A stretch of 64,000 nucleotides of DNA from Viola odorata (Eukaryota > Streptophyta > Magnoliopsida > Malpighiales > Violaceae), in contig OY829539.1 of assembly GCA_963691705.1 (NCBI GenBank), forward strand, positions 20,444,407 through 20,508,406. The letters are read 5' to 3'. Numbering within the stretch: position 1 is the first letter of the stretch; each line of letters starts with the position of its first letter. Positions 37,470-50,011 of this stretch are shown in pieces. Both the position numbers and the translations under genes were made by a program. The notes beneath the pieces were generated by a model. That model was not told the origin of the DNA and did not search any database. It worked only from the letters and a program-made list of their open reading frames with translations.

Positions 37470-40260
37470 ATGGTGTCTGGCGCGGCCAACGGAGATATTG
37501 ATCATGCAATGATCAGTAGTAGTACTACTAATTACGGTGTGGAAGTGAGGAAGGTGGAGGTGGTGGCGGCGGCGCTGCCGTTGCAAGAGCATTGGCTGCC
37601 ACTCTCCAACATGGACTTGCTGCTTCCGCCGTTGGATGTGGGTGTAGTGTTGTGCTACAAAACCTCCTCATCCTCCACGTCATCATCGGTTGGGGTTCTT
37701 AAGAAGGCGCTGGCCCAAGTGCTGGTCTCCTACTACGCACTTGCGGGCGAGGTTGTTTTGAACTCCATGGGCGAGCCAGAGATCCTATGCAACAATCGCG
37801 GGGTTGACTTTATTGAGGCGTACGCTAACGTTAACCTCAAAGATGTGAACTTGTATAATCCTGATCAAAGTGTTGAGGGAAAACTTGTCCCCAAAAAGAT
37901 GCATGGAATCCTTGCTATCCAGGTCTTCCTTCTCCTTAATTATCCTTTCTGTTTCGTCTTCTACTATATATTAATGTTTCGATGACAACACTTTTCTTTT
38001 TCTTTCTATGGCTCAACTCAACTCAATTTTACAATTATGATATTTAAGTAAAATTACGTACATGTATATTGTATGGTGTACAAATGAGTTCAACGGGTTT
38101 GGTGACTTTAAATTTTGAATTGTAATCAATGGGCATGTAACTTAAGGTGCTTTTTATACAGTAACATAACATTATTTTAAAATAAATGTCGCGTCACTAA
38201 TTAATTATTAGATCTATTTAATAATATAAATATTATAATTATAAAAGTATTAATTAGTCATTAGATCTATTCAACAGTATTATAATCACATCATTGGATA
38301 ATTTTCCATAACTTAATAGTTATCTTGTTGGTGAGAAAGTTACCTATAATTTGTATTAGAATAGGTATGTCTTTGATAAAAAATAAAAAATAAATTGTAT
38401 AATAGAACCATAGTATGCAAAAACGTATATAATATAAACTATTTTTTAATTTCACTAACACATACGCAGTTTGGCAACGCACACAAAAAAATATTTCTAA
38501 TTTTATGTCTAAACTCATTTAGCTGTTAAATTAAAGTGAAAATACACATAATTTAAAAAAATTCCTTTCGCATATGTACACGAAACAAGTACTATAAAAA
38601 TGAAATAATAATAATAAATACCTTGTGTGCACAGTTGTTAATTAATTATTATGGTTTTTTTTAAATTATAAATTACGTTTGTTGCAACCAATTAAAATTG
38701 GCATGCTAATCCGAAAGTAGGAGGGACTAAAGTCTTAAGAAAACATAATATAATTAATATAAGTTAGCTAGCAGCTAGAACCAATACAAATTAGCTGTGG
38801 TTATAAAGATAAACCAATAATTGCATCTACCACTTGAAAAAGAATAAATTACTTCACCATCGAAAATGACACTTTCTTCATCACACCAGCTATTGCCACG
38901 TTGTCTCATCGGTTTCATTCTAGTCTAAACATAATTGTTATAAATAATAATAAATAAATAAAAAGTCTAATTAATCACAAGGTCACCCCGAAAAAAGCAT
39001 ACAAAATCTAAATCCGGATTAGTGGGCTAGTAGGCTATTAGGCTAGATTAATTGGTAGACTAAATTTTTTTTTCTACGTCACTTTAAATTAAATATTATA
39101 TCACTAATTAATTATTAAATTTAATCAATAGTTTAAATCTTATAATTATAAAAAAATTACTTAATTTTTTAGTAAATTTTTAAATATATTCAACGACATC
39201 TCAATTCAAATAATAATATTATAACTATGTCACCGGAAATTTTCCTTAACTATTTATAAATTTTGCAAAAAATGAATTTCAGGCAACTGAACTACGATGC
39301 GGCTCTCTCGTGGTGGGGTGCATATTCGATCATCGCATATCAGATGCCTATTCATTCAACATGTTTCTTGTGTCATGGGCGGAAACAGCCCAATCCAAGC
39401 CCATCTCAATCTACCCATCTTTCAGACGATCTTTGTTTAACCCTCGACGTCATGGTGGGCCTATCGACCCTTTTCTAGACGACCTGTATGTCCCTGTCTC
39501 CAAAATGCCACCACCCCAATCGACAGATACCAACGACGACAACTACTTGGTTAGTCGCATTTACTACGTTAAAGCACAAGAACTCAATCAACTCCAATCA
39601 CTCGCCAGCACAAATGAGGACAGGAGAACCAAACTTGAGTCGTTCACTGCATTCTTGTGGCAAATGATTGCCAAATCAGCTAACAAAGACGACACCACGC
39701 AGAACACACAATTTTGTAAAATGGGTGTTGTCGTTGATGGGCGGATGAGATTAAATGATGACGAAATGGTAAACAAATCGTCGCTAATGAACCGATACTT
39801 TGGCAATGTGTTGTCCATTCCTTATGGCACCAAGAAAGTGGGGGACCTAGCCGGAACTACGTTGTGTAGCGTGGCGAGTGAGGTGCATGACTTCTTGAAG
39901 AGCTCGGTGACTAAAGAGCATTTTCTTGGATTGATTGATTGGGTCGAGGCGCATAGGCCGGAGACAGCTGTGGCTAAGATATATTGTTGCGGGAGTAATG
40001 ATGGTCCTTCAGTGGTGATCTCATCCGGTCAAAGATTTCCGATCACGAAAGCGGATTTCGGGTGGGGCATGCCTGTCTTTGGATCATACCATTTCCCTTG
40101 GGGTGGAAATGCTGGGTATGTGATGCCGATGCCAAGCCCAACAGGGAATGGTGACTGGGTGGTGTACATGCACCTATTTAAGAAGCAATTGGAGTTCATA
40201 GAAAATGAGGCTGCTCATTTCTTCAAGCCCTTTACATTTGATTATCTGATATCCATTTAA
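37470..40260 (+). CDS. BAHD acyltransferase, coniferyl alcohol acyltransferase-like (copy 2)
   Basis: Exons 37470-37922 and 39283-40260 with the same phase-0 intron position and splice sites as copy 1, coding for 475 residues. HRISD (168-172), YYALAGE (88-94) and DFGWG (409-413) are all intact. By eye only three residues differ from copy 1: S253N, N350S and E357K, none in a catalytic motif; there are a few silent changes as well (for example gctgcg to gcggcg in exon 1). The intron is 1360 bp against 1566 bp in copy 1, mostly because it lacks the MITE. The proximal promoter and leader are nearly identical to copy 1 for about 500 bp, so both genes are likely to be expressed alike unless distal elements differ. 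Confidence 0.92.
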
Positions 40261-40762
40261 TTACTTGCTTATGATCATAATCATTGAGTACAATGATCCC
40301 TTTTTACAAGTAACTATTGAGTAAATGTGTGCATGTAATATAACGTTTTAATTATGTTTATTTTTGCATTTACGTCCATAATTGAAATCATATATGATAC
40401 AACTATATAATTTTATAGATAATCAAGAATTAACGTTCTCTTGAGCTCATGTTAAAAGTTTATAATAGTAATGTTTATTTTATTTCTGGTGATATTATTT
40501 AGCTTTATCGAGGAGTCAAATAAAAACTTTTGAATTCATTATTTTACGCTAAATAAAATGGATATTTTAGTCTATCTAATAATTAAATATACATATAAAA
40601 AAATTATAAAAAAACATCCCGTGTTTTGTCTTCCGTGTCTCTATCAATAATGTTACATTAATTTTTTTTTTCATTTTATCTTCCCTGCATGGTAATTTTC
40701 ATTAAGTTCTAGGTTTTTTTTTAACTAATTGTCTCTTACTCATTAATTTTTCAACTGACATA
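40261..40762. other. 3' flank of BAHD copy 2
   Basis: AT-rich 3' UTR and intergenic DNA, no other feature recognised. Confidence 0.5.
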
Positions 40763-41492
40763 TAGGGGTGAGCTTGGATCAGTGGATCCGATCGATCCGA
40801 TCCAATCCGAGCTCAGGCGTTCAGTTGGAATCCGAAGATTTTCGGACCCGAAATCGGTGAGGGTCCTTGAATTCCGAACGTTGGATTTTTGGATATTCGA
40901 AGAAATCCGAACACTCTGAACCCATAGCCGCACGGTCGCACCCTCCCGCCTCCTTTAGACCTCCGCTCGCCTCACTCGCTCCACTCCCTCTCCCCTCTCC
41001 TCCCTTGATCCCTTGTTGACTCCACCATTGCTCTCCATTGTCTACTCTGCCTCCGTCGTCGCCCTCCCTCAATCCTTCTCCCTCCCTCAATCCCCAACAA
41101 CATTCAAAATCTAACTCAAATTTTTATGGCATATCCAAACTTAAGAAAAAATAAATCAAAGAAAATCAAATCAGTTACCAACAAGTACGATTGGGTTTGA
41201 GAGAGGAGGAAAGGGATTGGGTTTGGTACTGCTTGAAAAACAACAAAAATGGAGGAGAGAGAAATAAGTGCTGGTAGTGGGAGGATTGGGGTAAGGGCCA
41301 AAAAATAAGTAAGAACAAAAAAAAAGTCCATGATTGTGATGGGTCGGCTCATCCGAAAAATCCGACCGATCTGATCCGAATCTGAACTTGTCGGATTGGA
41401 ATCGGATTTGTTGATAAAAAATCCGAAAAAATCTGATCCAAAATTATCTGAATTCGAACTTATCCGATCCGAACTCCGAATGTTCACCCCTA
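40763..41492. mobile_element. Non-autonomous hAT-type element (copy 2, longer form)
   Basis: Ends TAGGGGTGAGC and GTTCACCCCTA, flanked by ctgacata (40755-40762) and ctaacata (41493-41500). It keeps about 140 bp near the left end (gatccgatcgatccgatcc and following) that copy 1 has lost. The two ends are rich in atccga/tccgat motifs, possible transposase-binding repeats. The middle is pyrimidine-rich and has no recognisable gene. Confidence 0.78.
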
Positions 41493-42005
41493 CTAACATA
41501 CCACGTAAAGAGGGAAAAATATCAAATACACTCGATGTAAAACTCACATAATTCGCCCATTAAAAAAAATATGCTACTCTCATTGTTAACTTATTTTTCT
41601 ATAATCAATAATGGGTCTATACAAAGCGAATAGATATAAAAATTGAGGGACTCATTACCTAGCAAGATTTCTTTAATGATAATAAACTATCCGTGATAAT
41701 TTAAAGATTAAGTCCTACGTCAAATCAAGCCCCTTATTCATTACACAGATAGAAGCATAAAGTCTACTCCACTATAAAATCCAAAGGCAATGATAAAGCA
41801 CAAAATCCACTACAAAGTCCAAAAATAATAAATGATTGGGACTAATATGAATGAAAGTATAAAACTCTTGAGTTCATTATTTTACGCTTTTGAGTTCCCA
41901 ATAAAACTACTATAAATCTCTTTCTCAAGATTTTCTTACTCGTCTTTAGATTATTTCCTTAATCGCCTTCAAGTGTTTGTGTAATTGTTTGTGAAAAGAA
42001 ACTAG

Positions 42006-44900
42006 TTTACTTGGTGCCTATTGAACCCCTCCCCCCTCTAGGCTATTCTTTCTCCAGACTCTTTTTAATGGAATTCTGCTCAAGTGGTCAACTACCAAAT
42101 TCTCCCTATCTTTATTTTTGATTTCCAAGTCAAACTCCTAAAAAAGAAGAATCCACTTAATCAGCCTTGGTTTAGCTTCTTTCTTTGCCAAGAGATATTT
42201 CAGTGTTGCATCATCAGAAAACATAATGACTTTAGACCAAGCAGATAAGATCTAAACTTATCTAAAGCAAAGACAATAGCTAATAGCTCCTTCTTTATAG
42301 TAGTGTAGTTCTTCTAAGCTTCATCAAGAATTTTGAAGGCGTAGTAGATGTTAAGGTGTGCGAATCAAAGTTCCACATCGGAAAGAAAAGTGAAATAAAG
42401 ATTAAATGTAAAAGGAGTTGATCTTCTTAATGAAAATAAGCCTTTTGTGAAAACCATGCGGGCTTAGACTCAAAGCGGACAATATCATTCCATTAGAGAG
42501 ACTCGAGTGACTTATTTCTCCAACAAATGGTAGCGGAGCCGAAGGTTCGGATGGGCCTAAGCAATGGGCTTTGTTGTGGGTGGCACGTTGTGAATTTTCG
42601 AGCCGAGCTGAAAAAAGTATGATAGATCTCCGGTCCGAACAAGAATAAGTGCAGTGAATCTCTAGGTCGAGCTGGAAAGTGTACCTGGTGGGCCTTCAAG
42701 ATTAGACCCTGTGGTACATAGTTTGAGGGAGAGATTGTTGGGCCCTAGTGGTGTGTTCGGTGGTACTTCGTTCAATGGGAGATTAGTGAGCATAGATTTT
42801 GGACTCTATGGTACTTAGTTCGAGAGGGACGGAAAGAAAAGATAAATAAAGACTAAATATAAGAGTAGTGAAACTCTTAAGAAAATGAGGCTTTTTAGTG
42901 AGCATAGGTTGTGGGCTCTGTGGTACTTAGCTTGAAGGGGACGAAAAGAAAAGAAAAATAAAAACTAAATATAAGAGTAGTGAAACTCTTAAGAGAATGA
43001 GGTCTTTTGTGAAAACCGTGTGGCCTCATACCTAAAGTAGACAGTATCATTTCATTAAGAGAGACTCCGAAGACTTTTATTTCTCCAACAATAGATGACA
43101 TGAGAATCTTTGCCTTATTTTTTCCAAGAATTGCACTTACTGTTGAGTTACTTGCGTCACACGTGATTTAAAGGGCAATTTCTAATTTGGGACTTGGATT
43201 ATTTAGATTGTTGTGAGTTTCTCCTAAAACTAGTCAAAGGCTATCTTGTAAAGCTTTATCAAACTGAAATTCCACATTATTTTGCAGCAATTTACACATT
43301 GGCGTAGCAATACTTGAAAAGTTCCTAACGAATCCCCTATATAACCCCTGCAAGGCCAAGAAACGAAATGCACTTCTCACGCATAGGTGGGGTAAAGTAG
43401 GGTAAAGTAAACACTCAATAATATCAATTTTTGCCTTGTCCACTTCAATACTCTTATGATAGATAACATGTCCTAAAACTAATCACTAATCTATGTATCA
43501 TTTTTCATAATTAAAAGCTAAGTTAATTTCTAAGCATTTTTTCAAGGTTGCATAGACATTTATTTAAAGAGTTTCCATAGTTTCCATAGATAATAAAGTC
43601 TGCTATCAAAACTTCAATTCACTTTCCTAGAAATTCGGAGAAGATATTTACCATACACATTTGGAAAGTTGCACAGGCATTTCAAAAGTCGAAGGTCACA
43701 CAAAGATTCCAAATGGGTAGATAAATGTGGTATTCTCTAGGTCTTTGAAGAAATCTTGAGAATCCATTAAGACCACCATGATGTGTCTTACCAGAAAGAC
43801 TTATCAAACATTAATCAATTGATGGGAAATGGGAAGCGATCCTTCCTTATAGTTGTATTTAGCATCCCATAATCAATGAAAACTCTCTATCCATTCTAAA
43901 CTAGATTTTAATCACTTCCTTCTAGACCAACTATTCTCGTTTACTCAAGTACCACTACATTCAACTAACCAATGAGTTGTCTGATATTGAATAAATTACC
44001 CCTACATCTAAGAATTTTAAGATTTCCTTTTTGACAAGCTGCATTATGAGGATTCAACCTTCTTTGTGGTTGTCTTACTATAGTGTTGGCCTCTCTTACA
44101 GGTGGATCTTGTGCACGCATATTGCTGGTGAGATTTCCTTAATATTCACAATTATCCAACTAATTACCTCCTCGAACTCTCTAAGCACTCTCGCTAATTT
44201 CTCTAATAAATCCAACTTAGTGGAAATGATCACTTGCAAAGTCTTCTGTTGGCTAATATACGTATACTTCAAGTGGTTTGGTAAAGTTTTTCAACTCTAA
44301 ATTTAGTGCCTGTAAAATTAAATTGAGTATTTTATCGTAAGAATTAGGCAATTCAAGATTCTTAGGAATGTGCATTAGAGACATCAAGCTCAAAACTAGT
44401 CATTTGAAAATTTTCATTGATGATCCATTCTTTCTCCATTTCAATTAATTCCTCCTTTCAAACCCCCTGCTAAGAACATACTCAAGAGGATCCGTAGAAC
44501 TCATTTCGTAAACATGATCAACAATTGGTTCAATGAAATCTATGAAATTAACACAAGAAACATCATTAGGATATTTAATAGCATTCTAAGAAAGCGTCTA
44601 TTTGTGGCTTTGGAGGAGTTGCCATCCTCTATATAAACAATATAGAAATCAACAGGATGTAAAAATCATTAAACTTGGACCAAAATATCCTCAACAACTC
44701 CTTCAAGATAAATCACTAACCTGTCCATTAATTGGATAACTACTCTGGTTTCTTTCAAGGTTCCAACGTCTAAGGTTTTGTATATAGAAAGTAACATTAA
44801 TCCTTGCACCCAAGTCACACAGCTTTCTCTAGGCTCTTGTTAGTTGTTTTTCAAGAGAGAACAAACATCCAAGCTACTTAATAAGATGGTCACTCACTAG
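42006..44900 (-). pseudogene. Decayed Athila-like Ty3/gypsy pol relic (copy 2)
   Basis: Duplicate of the relic at 12120-15010, with the same order of protease, RT, RNase H fragments on the minus strand and the same nested TRIM. The best-preserved piece is 43443-43234 (FRFLALQGLYRGFVRNFSSI and PMCKLLQ, the RT/RNase H junction). It carries stops and frameshifts throughout. Confidence 0.75.
42349..43090 (+). mobile_element. TRIM retrotransposon nested in the gypsy relic (copy 2)
   Basis: Same insertion as at 12462: 5' LTR 42349-42525, primer-binding site tggtagcggagcc at 42528-42540, and the 3' LTR ending at 43090. It was there before the duplication. Confidence 0.8.
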
Positions 44901-46441
44901 TTTTGACATACCTTTGTCACGCACTGGTTTTGATACTGTCAATACTAAAGTGCCAAAATAGCAAGTCAAAATATAGATGAATAATCAGGTACTTTAAAAA
45001 TACATGGATGGAATACGGAAATTGAAGGAAATAACACCAAATCATGGAGTCTCTCAAGAACAAACTTAATAAGCCAATTAATTATCTTTTCTTGCCAAAA
45101 ATAGAAGATTCGACAGAAAGGTTTATCAATATGAAGCATCAAAACAACATAATTACATTCATAGTGATAAAAAAGAAGTATACACAAATTGAAAATTGGT
45201 AAAAACTATAATAAACCTAAATCAATGACTTTAAGAAGAATTGACAAAGGTTATGAAGTAAAGAATTGTTTTATTCTTGCAGAAGAAATGGTGCAATGAA
45301 TGTGGAAAAGCATAATACTATAATACTTGCTTTCTAAACTGAGACTGAGCTTAATCTTCTCATCCCAGTCTTTGAATGCATTGATTGTTGGAATCCCAAT
45401 TGAGGTCAGCCGTATTCCCATCTGGAAATTATAGTTAAATTGTCATAGCATCTCAACTACAAATGATTAAAAGAAAGAAACAATTATGAACAATAAGCAC
45501 ATAGGTGACACAAAAGCTAAAGCCAACCAAAGTGAACTGGCTTCACACCTAAATAGAAAATGATCAGTTTCAAGGAAATCGGAACTTTATATTTAAAGGA
45601 ACTCACCCAGGAATATAGCTGCAGCTAGCCCCCTTTCCCTGCTGCAGCATTGTAGCTGTAGTAGCAGCATTTGTATTAGAAGCAAATCATAAACCACCAT
45701 AGCATGACTAAAAAACATACAGCGCAAAGGAGCATGTAGACCAAATGTGGACAGTTAGAATTTCAGATACTGATAACTTACAGTTTGAAATCAAACTAAA
45801 ATATCACAGAAATACCAGAGTCGCATCATGTAGCTAAATATGTGGCATTTGTAACAAAGCAATGACAGCTGGAAGAGGGAAAAGTTTAAGGTATAAAAGT
45901 TGCATATATTCATCAGGCAGGTAGTACTGTGTGATAGAAGGAGAGGGAGAGGAGCAACCTGTGATAAAGTGACTCAATTTAATGGAAGTTCAAAGCTTAA
46001 GGAGCTCTGCAGACAGAATAATAACCGAGTTTGTGGGAAAGATCCTGTAAAATCATGAGAATAGACCTACAGAGACACAGTTGACACGTAATTAGAGTGC
46101 TGCACATACAGGACGAGACATATCATAGTATTCAACCAGCCAAAACTATATCATTGCATTTTCTTTTTCTTCTTTCCTAAAGCAGCAAAATTTTGGCCAT
46201 CCATCACTAATAATGTTGCATCCTATGACAAAGACCATTATGAAAAACTGAATTCATAAGCCTTCCAAAATTGAAAGTAGAAATAAAAAAAACTAATCTC
46301 TCTAATATCAAGTCCATAACTCAGATTCAGTCCAGCAGTACTCAACAGATTCAGCTCGTACAATACCTAAATCTGTCTAGAACTAGTCCCAAAATCATTA
46401 ACAGTAATTAACGACGAAATAACACAAATCAAAATAAGAAA
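44901..46441. other. Non-coding stretch with exon-like pieces on the minus strand
   Basis: It holds the second copy of the 95-bp exon-like segment (45327-45421). Beyond 45574 the sequence is unique. Minus-strand splice-like signals occur near 46046 (TTTTACAG|GATC) and 45958 (CACAG|GTTGC). No product could be identified. Confidence 0.3.
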
Positions 46442-46446
46442 CAAAG
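46442..46446. repeat. Target-site duplication, left
   Basis: CAAAG, matched by 54299-54303 on the other side of the gypsy element. Confidence 0.9.
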
Positions 46447-47334
46447 TGATACGATCCAAGCCTTGATTTGTAGAAGCTTGATTGTATTTCGGAGTTTGGA
46501 TGGATCTAGCCCGGAGGGAGTCTTTATAAACACGGATTCAATAAGAATAAGATGGATGGATGTCGATTAGAGTAGATGCAGCGGATTTGATGAAGAACAC
46601 GAAGAACACTTGAAGAACAATGAAGAACACTTGATAATCAATAATAGCAATATTCGATTACAAGCTTTGATTTCCTAAAGAAAGATAGGGAGGAGAGAAC
46701 TCACTCAAGCTATCTTTCTTAAGAATTGATTTGAGTTTTTAGAGTGAAAAGGAAGGAGTAAACTCACTTAACAAATTCACTTAATCTAAAACTAAAGAGA
46801 AAGGAAAAACATCTCTATCTATTTATACTAAGTGCCAAAAAGGCCTTTAAATGCTTAGGTTATGGCCCTCTGGCGGTATACCGTCCCACACTCCCTCACT
46901 CTGGCGGTATGCCGCCAGAAATTCAATTAAATTGAATTGCCAATGCCGAAGCTCGCGTCATATCGCCACACAAGCCTTCATCCTGGCGGTATGCCGCTAC
47001 ACCCTGTGTGCCAAAATGTCGACGAGCATAACTTTTGATCCACCCATCCGATTTGGCTGAAACTTGTGTCAAATGAAAGCTAACATCCTGAAGTTTCCAA
47101 CAAGCCCATGATCTCTCAAATCGCACTCCATTTGCTTGTCCAAAAGCTCACTTCAACGCATTCCCCAAAATGCAAGGGTTAGGGATTGCATTTGTTCCTT
47201 CTTGATGTGCAATCACTAGGAGGACCTTCTCTATGACTTGAGATGGCTCCTTTCTTGTCTCGGCTTCAACCCACAATGCTAACTCCTTCACCATGCTACA
47301 TGTGATTGGTCCTTGCATAGGTATGATCACATCA
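46447..47334 (-). repeat. 3' LTR of the gypsy element
   Basis: 888 bp, TG...CA ends, plus-strand start TGATACGATCC and end GATCACATCA. A minus-strand TATA box, TATAAATAG, is at 46827-46819. It contains three ctggcggtat blocks (about 46870-47000), one forming the palindrome ggcggtatgccgcc. It keeps about 55 bp (near 46603-46665) that the 5' LTR has lost. The pol ORF ends inside it. Confidence 0.95.
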
Positions 47335-48383
47335 TCTCCTCCTCCTTTGGAAGGATTCATCCTCGAATCCATTTCTTGAGCAGCCATGGTACCTTTATCG
47401 CAAAGAGCTAAGTCATTAACGTTAAACGTGTTGCTTATTGGACCATACTCACTTGGGATGTCAATGACATAGGCGTTGGCGTTGACGCGGTGGAGGATTT
47501 GGAAAGGCCCATCACCTCGGGGACTTAGCTTGCCACGCCTTTGGTTAGGAAACCGTTCCTTTCGCCAATGAAGCCAAACCCATTGCCCGACTTCAAAGTC
47601 AGTAGGCGTCTTGCCTTTGTTACGTTTGGTCTTTTCCCGTTCATTCATTCTCTCAATGTTGTCGCGGACTTGCTCATGGAGCTTCTTGACTGTGGCGGCT
47701 TTGGTGTCTCCATCTACACACTTAAGAGAACTCAAGGGCAAAGGTAAGAGGTCAAGAGGGGTTAAGGGTTTGAACCCGTACACCACCTCAAAAGGGGAAA
47801 ATCCAATTGAAGAAGGATAAGCATGATTATAAGCAAATTCAGCAAATGGAAGGCAATCTTCCCACTTCAATTTATGCTTACTAATCGTGGTACGAAGTAG
47901 TGATCCTAAAGTCCTATTCACCACCTCCGTTTGCCCATCAGTTTGGGGATGACATGTGGTAGAGAAGAGAAGTTTAGTACCTAATGTCATCCACAAGGTT
48001 CGCCAAAAATGGCTTAAAAATTTGGTATCCCTATCACTTACAATACTCTTAGACATACCATGGAGACGCACAACATGCTGAAAAAATAAATGAGCAATGC
48101 GTGTGGAGTCGTGTGTCTTAGAGCATGGTATAAAGTGTGCCATTTTTGAAAAACGGTCAACCACAACAAAGATAGGGTCATTACCATGTGTAGACCTAGG
48201 CAATCCTAACACAAAATCCATGGATAGGTCTACCCACGGGTGTTGGGCAATGGGAAGGGGCATATGCATTGCATGATTTTTGGACGTGGATTTAGATGTC
48301 CTACAAATAACACATGTACCTACAATTTTATTCACATCCACCTTCATTCGTGGCCAAAAGAAATGGGACTTCAAAACATGCAA
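47148..48383 (-). CDS. Integrase of the gypsy element
   Basis: 411 residues from the first Met after an in-frame stop. The zinc module is split: its two His lie upstream of this Met (HGGALSGHFG, still in frame), its cysteines are C24 and C27. Catalytic D56, D117 and E153 are present with 35 residues between D117 and E153. The C-terminal GQWVWLHWRKERFP module follows near residues 286-305. The frame runs through the polypurine tract and well into the 3' LTR, ending at 47148. The upstream stop (48429-48431) separates it from RNase H. In a working element this would be part of one gag-pol polyprotein; here it is a fragment. Confidence 0.9.
   Translation of the reverse strand: MHVLKSHFFWPRMKVDVNKIVGTCVICRTSKSTSKNHAMHMPLPIAQHPWVDLSMDFVLGLPRSTHGNDPIFVVVDRFSKMAHFIPCSKTHDSTRIAHLFFQHVVRLHGMSKSIVSDRDTKFLSHFWRTLWMTLGTKLLFSTTCHPQTDGQTEVVNRTLGSLLRTTISKHKLKWEDCLPFAEFAYNHAYPSSIGFSPFEVVYGFKPLTPLDLLPLPLSSLKCVDGDTKAATVKKLHEQVRDNIERMNEREKTKRNKGKTPTDFEVGQWVWLHWRKERFPNQRRGKLSPRGDGPFQILHRVNANAYVIDIPSEYGPISNTFNVNDLALCDKGTMAAQEMDSRMNPSKGGGDDVIIPMQGPITCSMVKELALWVEAETRKEPSQVIEKVLLVIAHQEGTNAIPNPCILGNALK
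47335..47348 (-). other. Polypurine tract
   Basis: On the minus strand, AAAGGAGGAGGAGA directly abuts the TGATGTG start of the 3' LTR. This is the primer site for plus-strand DNA synthesis. It is also coding: it gives the Lys-Gly-Gly-Gly-Asp-Asp part of the pol frame. Confidence 0.85.
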
Positions 48384-48428
48384 GGTTTTGGCTATACCAA
48401 AGTGCCCACTTAAGGCTCCACCATGAGC

Positions 48429-49073
48429 TTATAAAACAAGCAATTCTCTAATACTAGAGCGGGGTATGCACAACCTACCATGCTTAAATAGGAATTTATC
48501 ATGTCTAATGAAGTGCAAATGTGTTCCGTGAGCACATGTAGCATAAATCTCCCTAAAATCCTCATCATGCTCATATAGTTCAATTAATTGGGCAAATCCA
48601 ACTATTTGTGCATCTAGTGAGTTCATGAGAGCATACCTTCGGGAGAGTGCGTCAACCACTACATTCTTCTTGCCTTGCTTGTATTTAATGGTGTAGGGAA
48701 AAGCCTCTAGAAATTCCATCCATTTCGCGTGCCTTTTGTTGAGCTTCGCTTGGCCTTGGAGGAACTTCAAGCTCAAATGATCCGTGTGGATGACGAATTG
48801 GTTGGGCAACAAATAATGTTCCCACATCGTGAGTGACCTCACTAATACGTAGAGCTCTCGGTCATATGTCGAATAGTTGAGTTGAGCTCCATTTAGCTTC
48901 TCGCTAAAGTAGGCGATGGGGCGACCCTCTTGGGTGAGGACAGCTCCTAGGCCAATTCCACTCGCATCACACTCCAACTCGAAGGCTTTGGTGAAGTCCG
49001 GTAGTGCTAGCACGGGCGATTGCATTAGCCTCTCCTTAAGCTCCTTGAAAGCCTCTTTTTGCCTCTCCCCCAT
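48429..49073 (-). pseudogene. RNase H domain of the gypsy element
   Basis: Active-site residues D36 (LECDASG), E73 (YDRELYVLV), D98 (IHTDH) and D141 (VVVDALSRR) are visible. The frame stops with TAA at 48429-48431 where the family continues into the integrase zinc module, so this copy is truncated. It lies in a different frame from the RT fragment and overlaps it by about 49 bp, which shows a frameshift near 49060. Confidence 0.9.
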
Positions 49074-49969
49074 TCAAAGACCACATTCGTCTTGGTAAGT
49101 TCATTGAGGGGTGCGGCAATTGTTGAGAAGTTTGGCACAAAGAGGCGATAGAAACTCGCTAGGCCATGGAAATACCTCACCTCGCTAGCATTCTTCGGAC
49201 TAGGCCACTCTCGGATAGCCTTTACCTTCTCTTCGTCAACTTGCACACCTCCTACACTCACAACAAAACCAAGAAAGTGTACTCTATCCAAACAAAACTC
49301 ACATTTAACAAGTTTTGCATATAGTTGGTGTGTGCGCAAGGTGTCAAGTATGCTACGCAAGTGTATTGCATGCTTCTCAAGAGAGGGGCTATATACTAGT
49401 ATATCGTCAAAATAGACTACCACATATTTACCAATGAATTCACGCAAGATATAATTCATTAATCTCATAAAGGTACTAGGAGCGTTGGAAAGACCGAATG
49501 ACATTACCATCCATTCGTACAAACCGTGCTTGATTTTGAAGGCGGTTTTCCACTCGTCTCCTTCGTACATCCGAATCTGGTGGTATCCACTCATAAGGTC
49601 TATTTTGGAATTCACCTTGCTCCCGCTTAACTCATCTAACATGTCGTCGAGACGGGGAATGGGGTGCCTATATCTCACGGTGATCTTGTTGATTGCTCGA
49701 CAATCAACACACATCCTCCATGTGTCATCCTTCTTTGGCACTAGCAACACGGGTACCGCGCAAGGGGACATACTCTCCTTGATGTGGCCCTTGCTCAACA
49801 AATCATCAACTTGCCTTTGGAGCTCCTTTGTCTCCTCGGGATTACATCGATAGGCGGGCCTATTTGGTAAGGTCACGCCCGGAACTAGGTCAATGCGATG
49901 CTCTATCCCGCGGATGGGAGGAAGTCCGATAAGCATCTCCGAGGGAAAGACATCATCATATTCCTGCAA
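49025..49969 (-). pseudogene. Reverse transcriptase domain of the gypsy element
   Basis: 314 residues with the RT blocks in order: [20 protein letters not shown] (about 72-91), [13 protein letters not shown] with catalytic D124, [14 protein letters not shown] (158-171), the YFDD catalytic box at 186-189 and the FLGFVVS block near the C-terminal end. It copies element RNA into DNA. The palm is intact, but the frame is lost at the junction with RNase H. Confidence 0.92.
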
Positions 49970-50011
49970 GAGGGAAACAATTGGGCTTGGTAGAGATGAA
50001 GGGGCGGTTAG

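Larger units (their letters stand above)
29017..45574. repeat. Tandem segmental duplication, copy 2
   Basis: Same order and orientation as 1004-15711. Differences from copy 1: extra hAT MITE (30723-31185), an about 520-bp segment replaced by about 80 bp of unrelated sequence near 32254-32335, an extra Harbinger-type MITE (33441-34005), a repeat of the aattgattccttgatg block (about 32450-34250 and 34880-36000), no MITE in the BAHD intron, and a longer hAT element at 40763. The match ends at 45574, after gatcagtttcaa. Confidence 0.9.
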
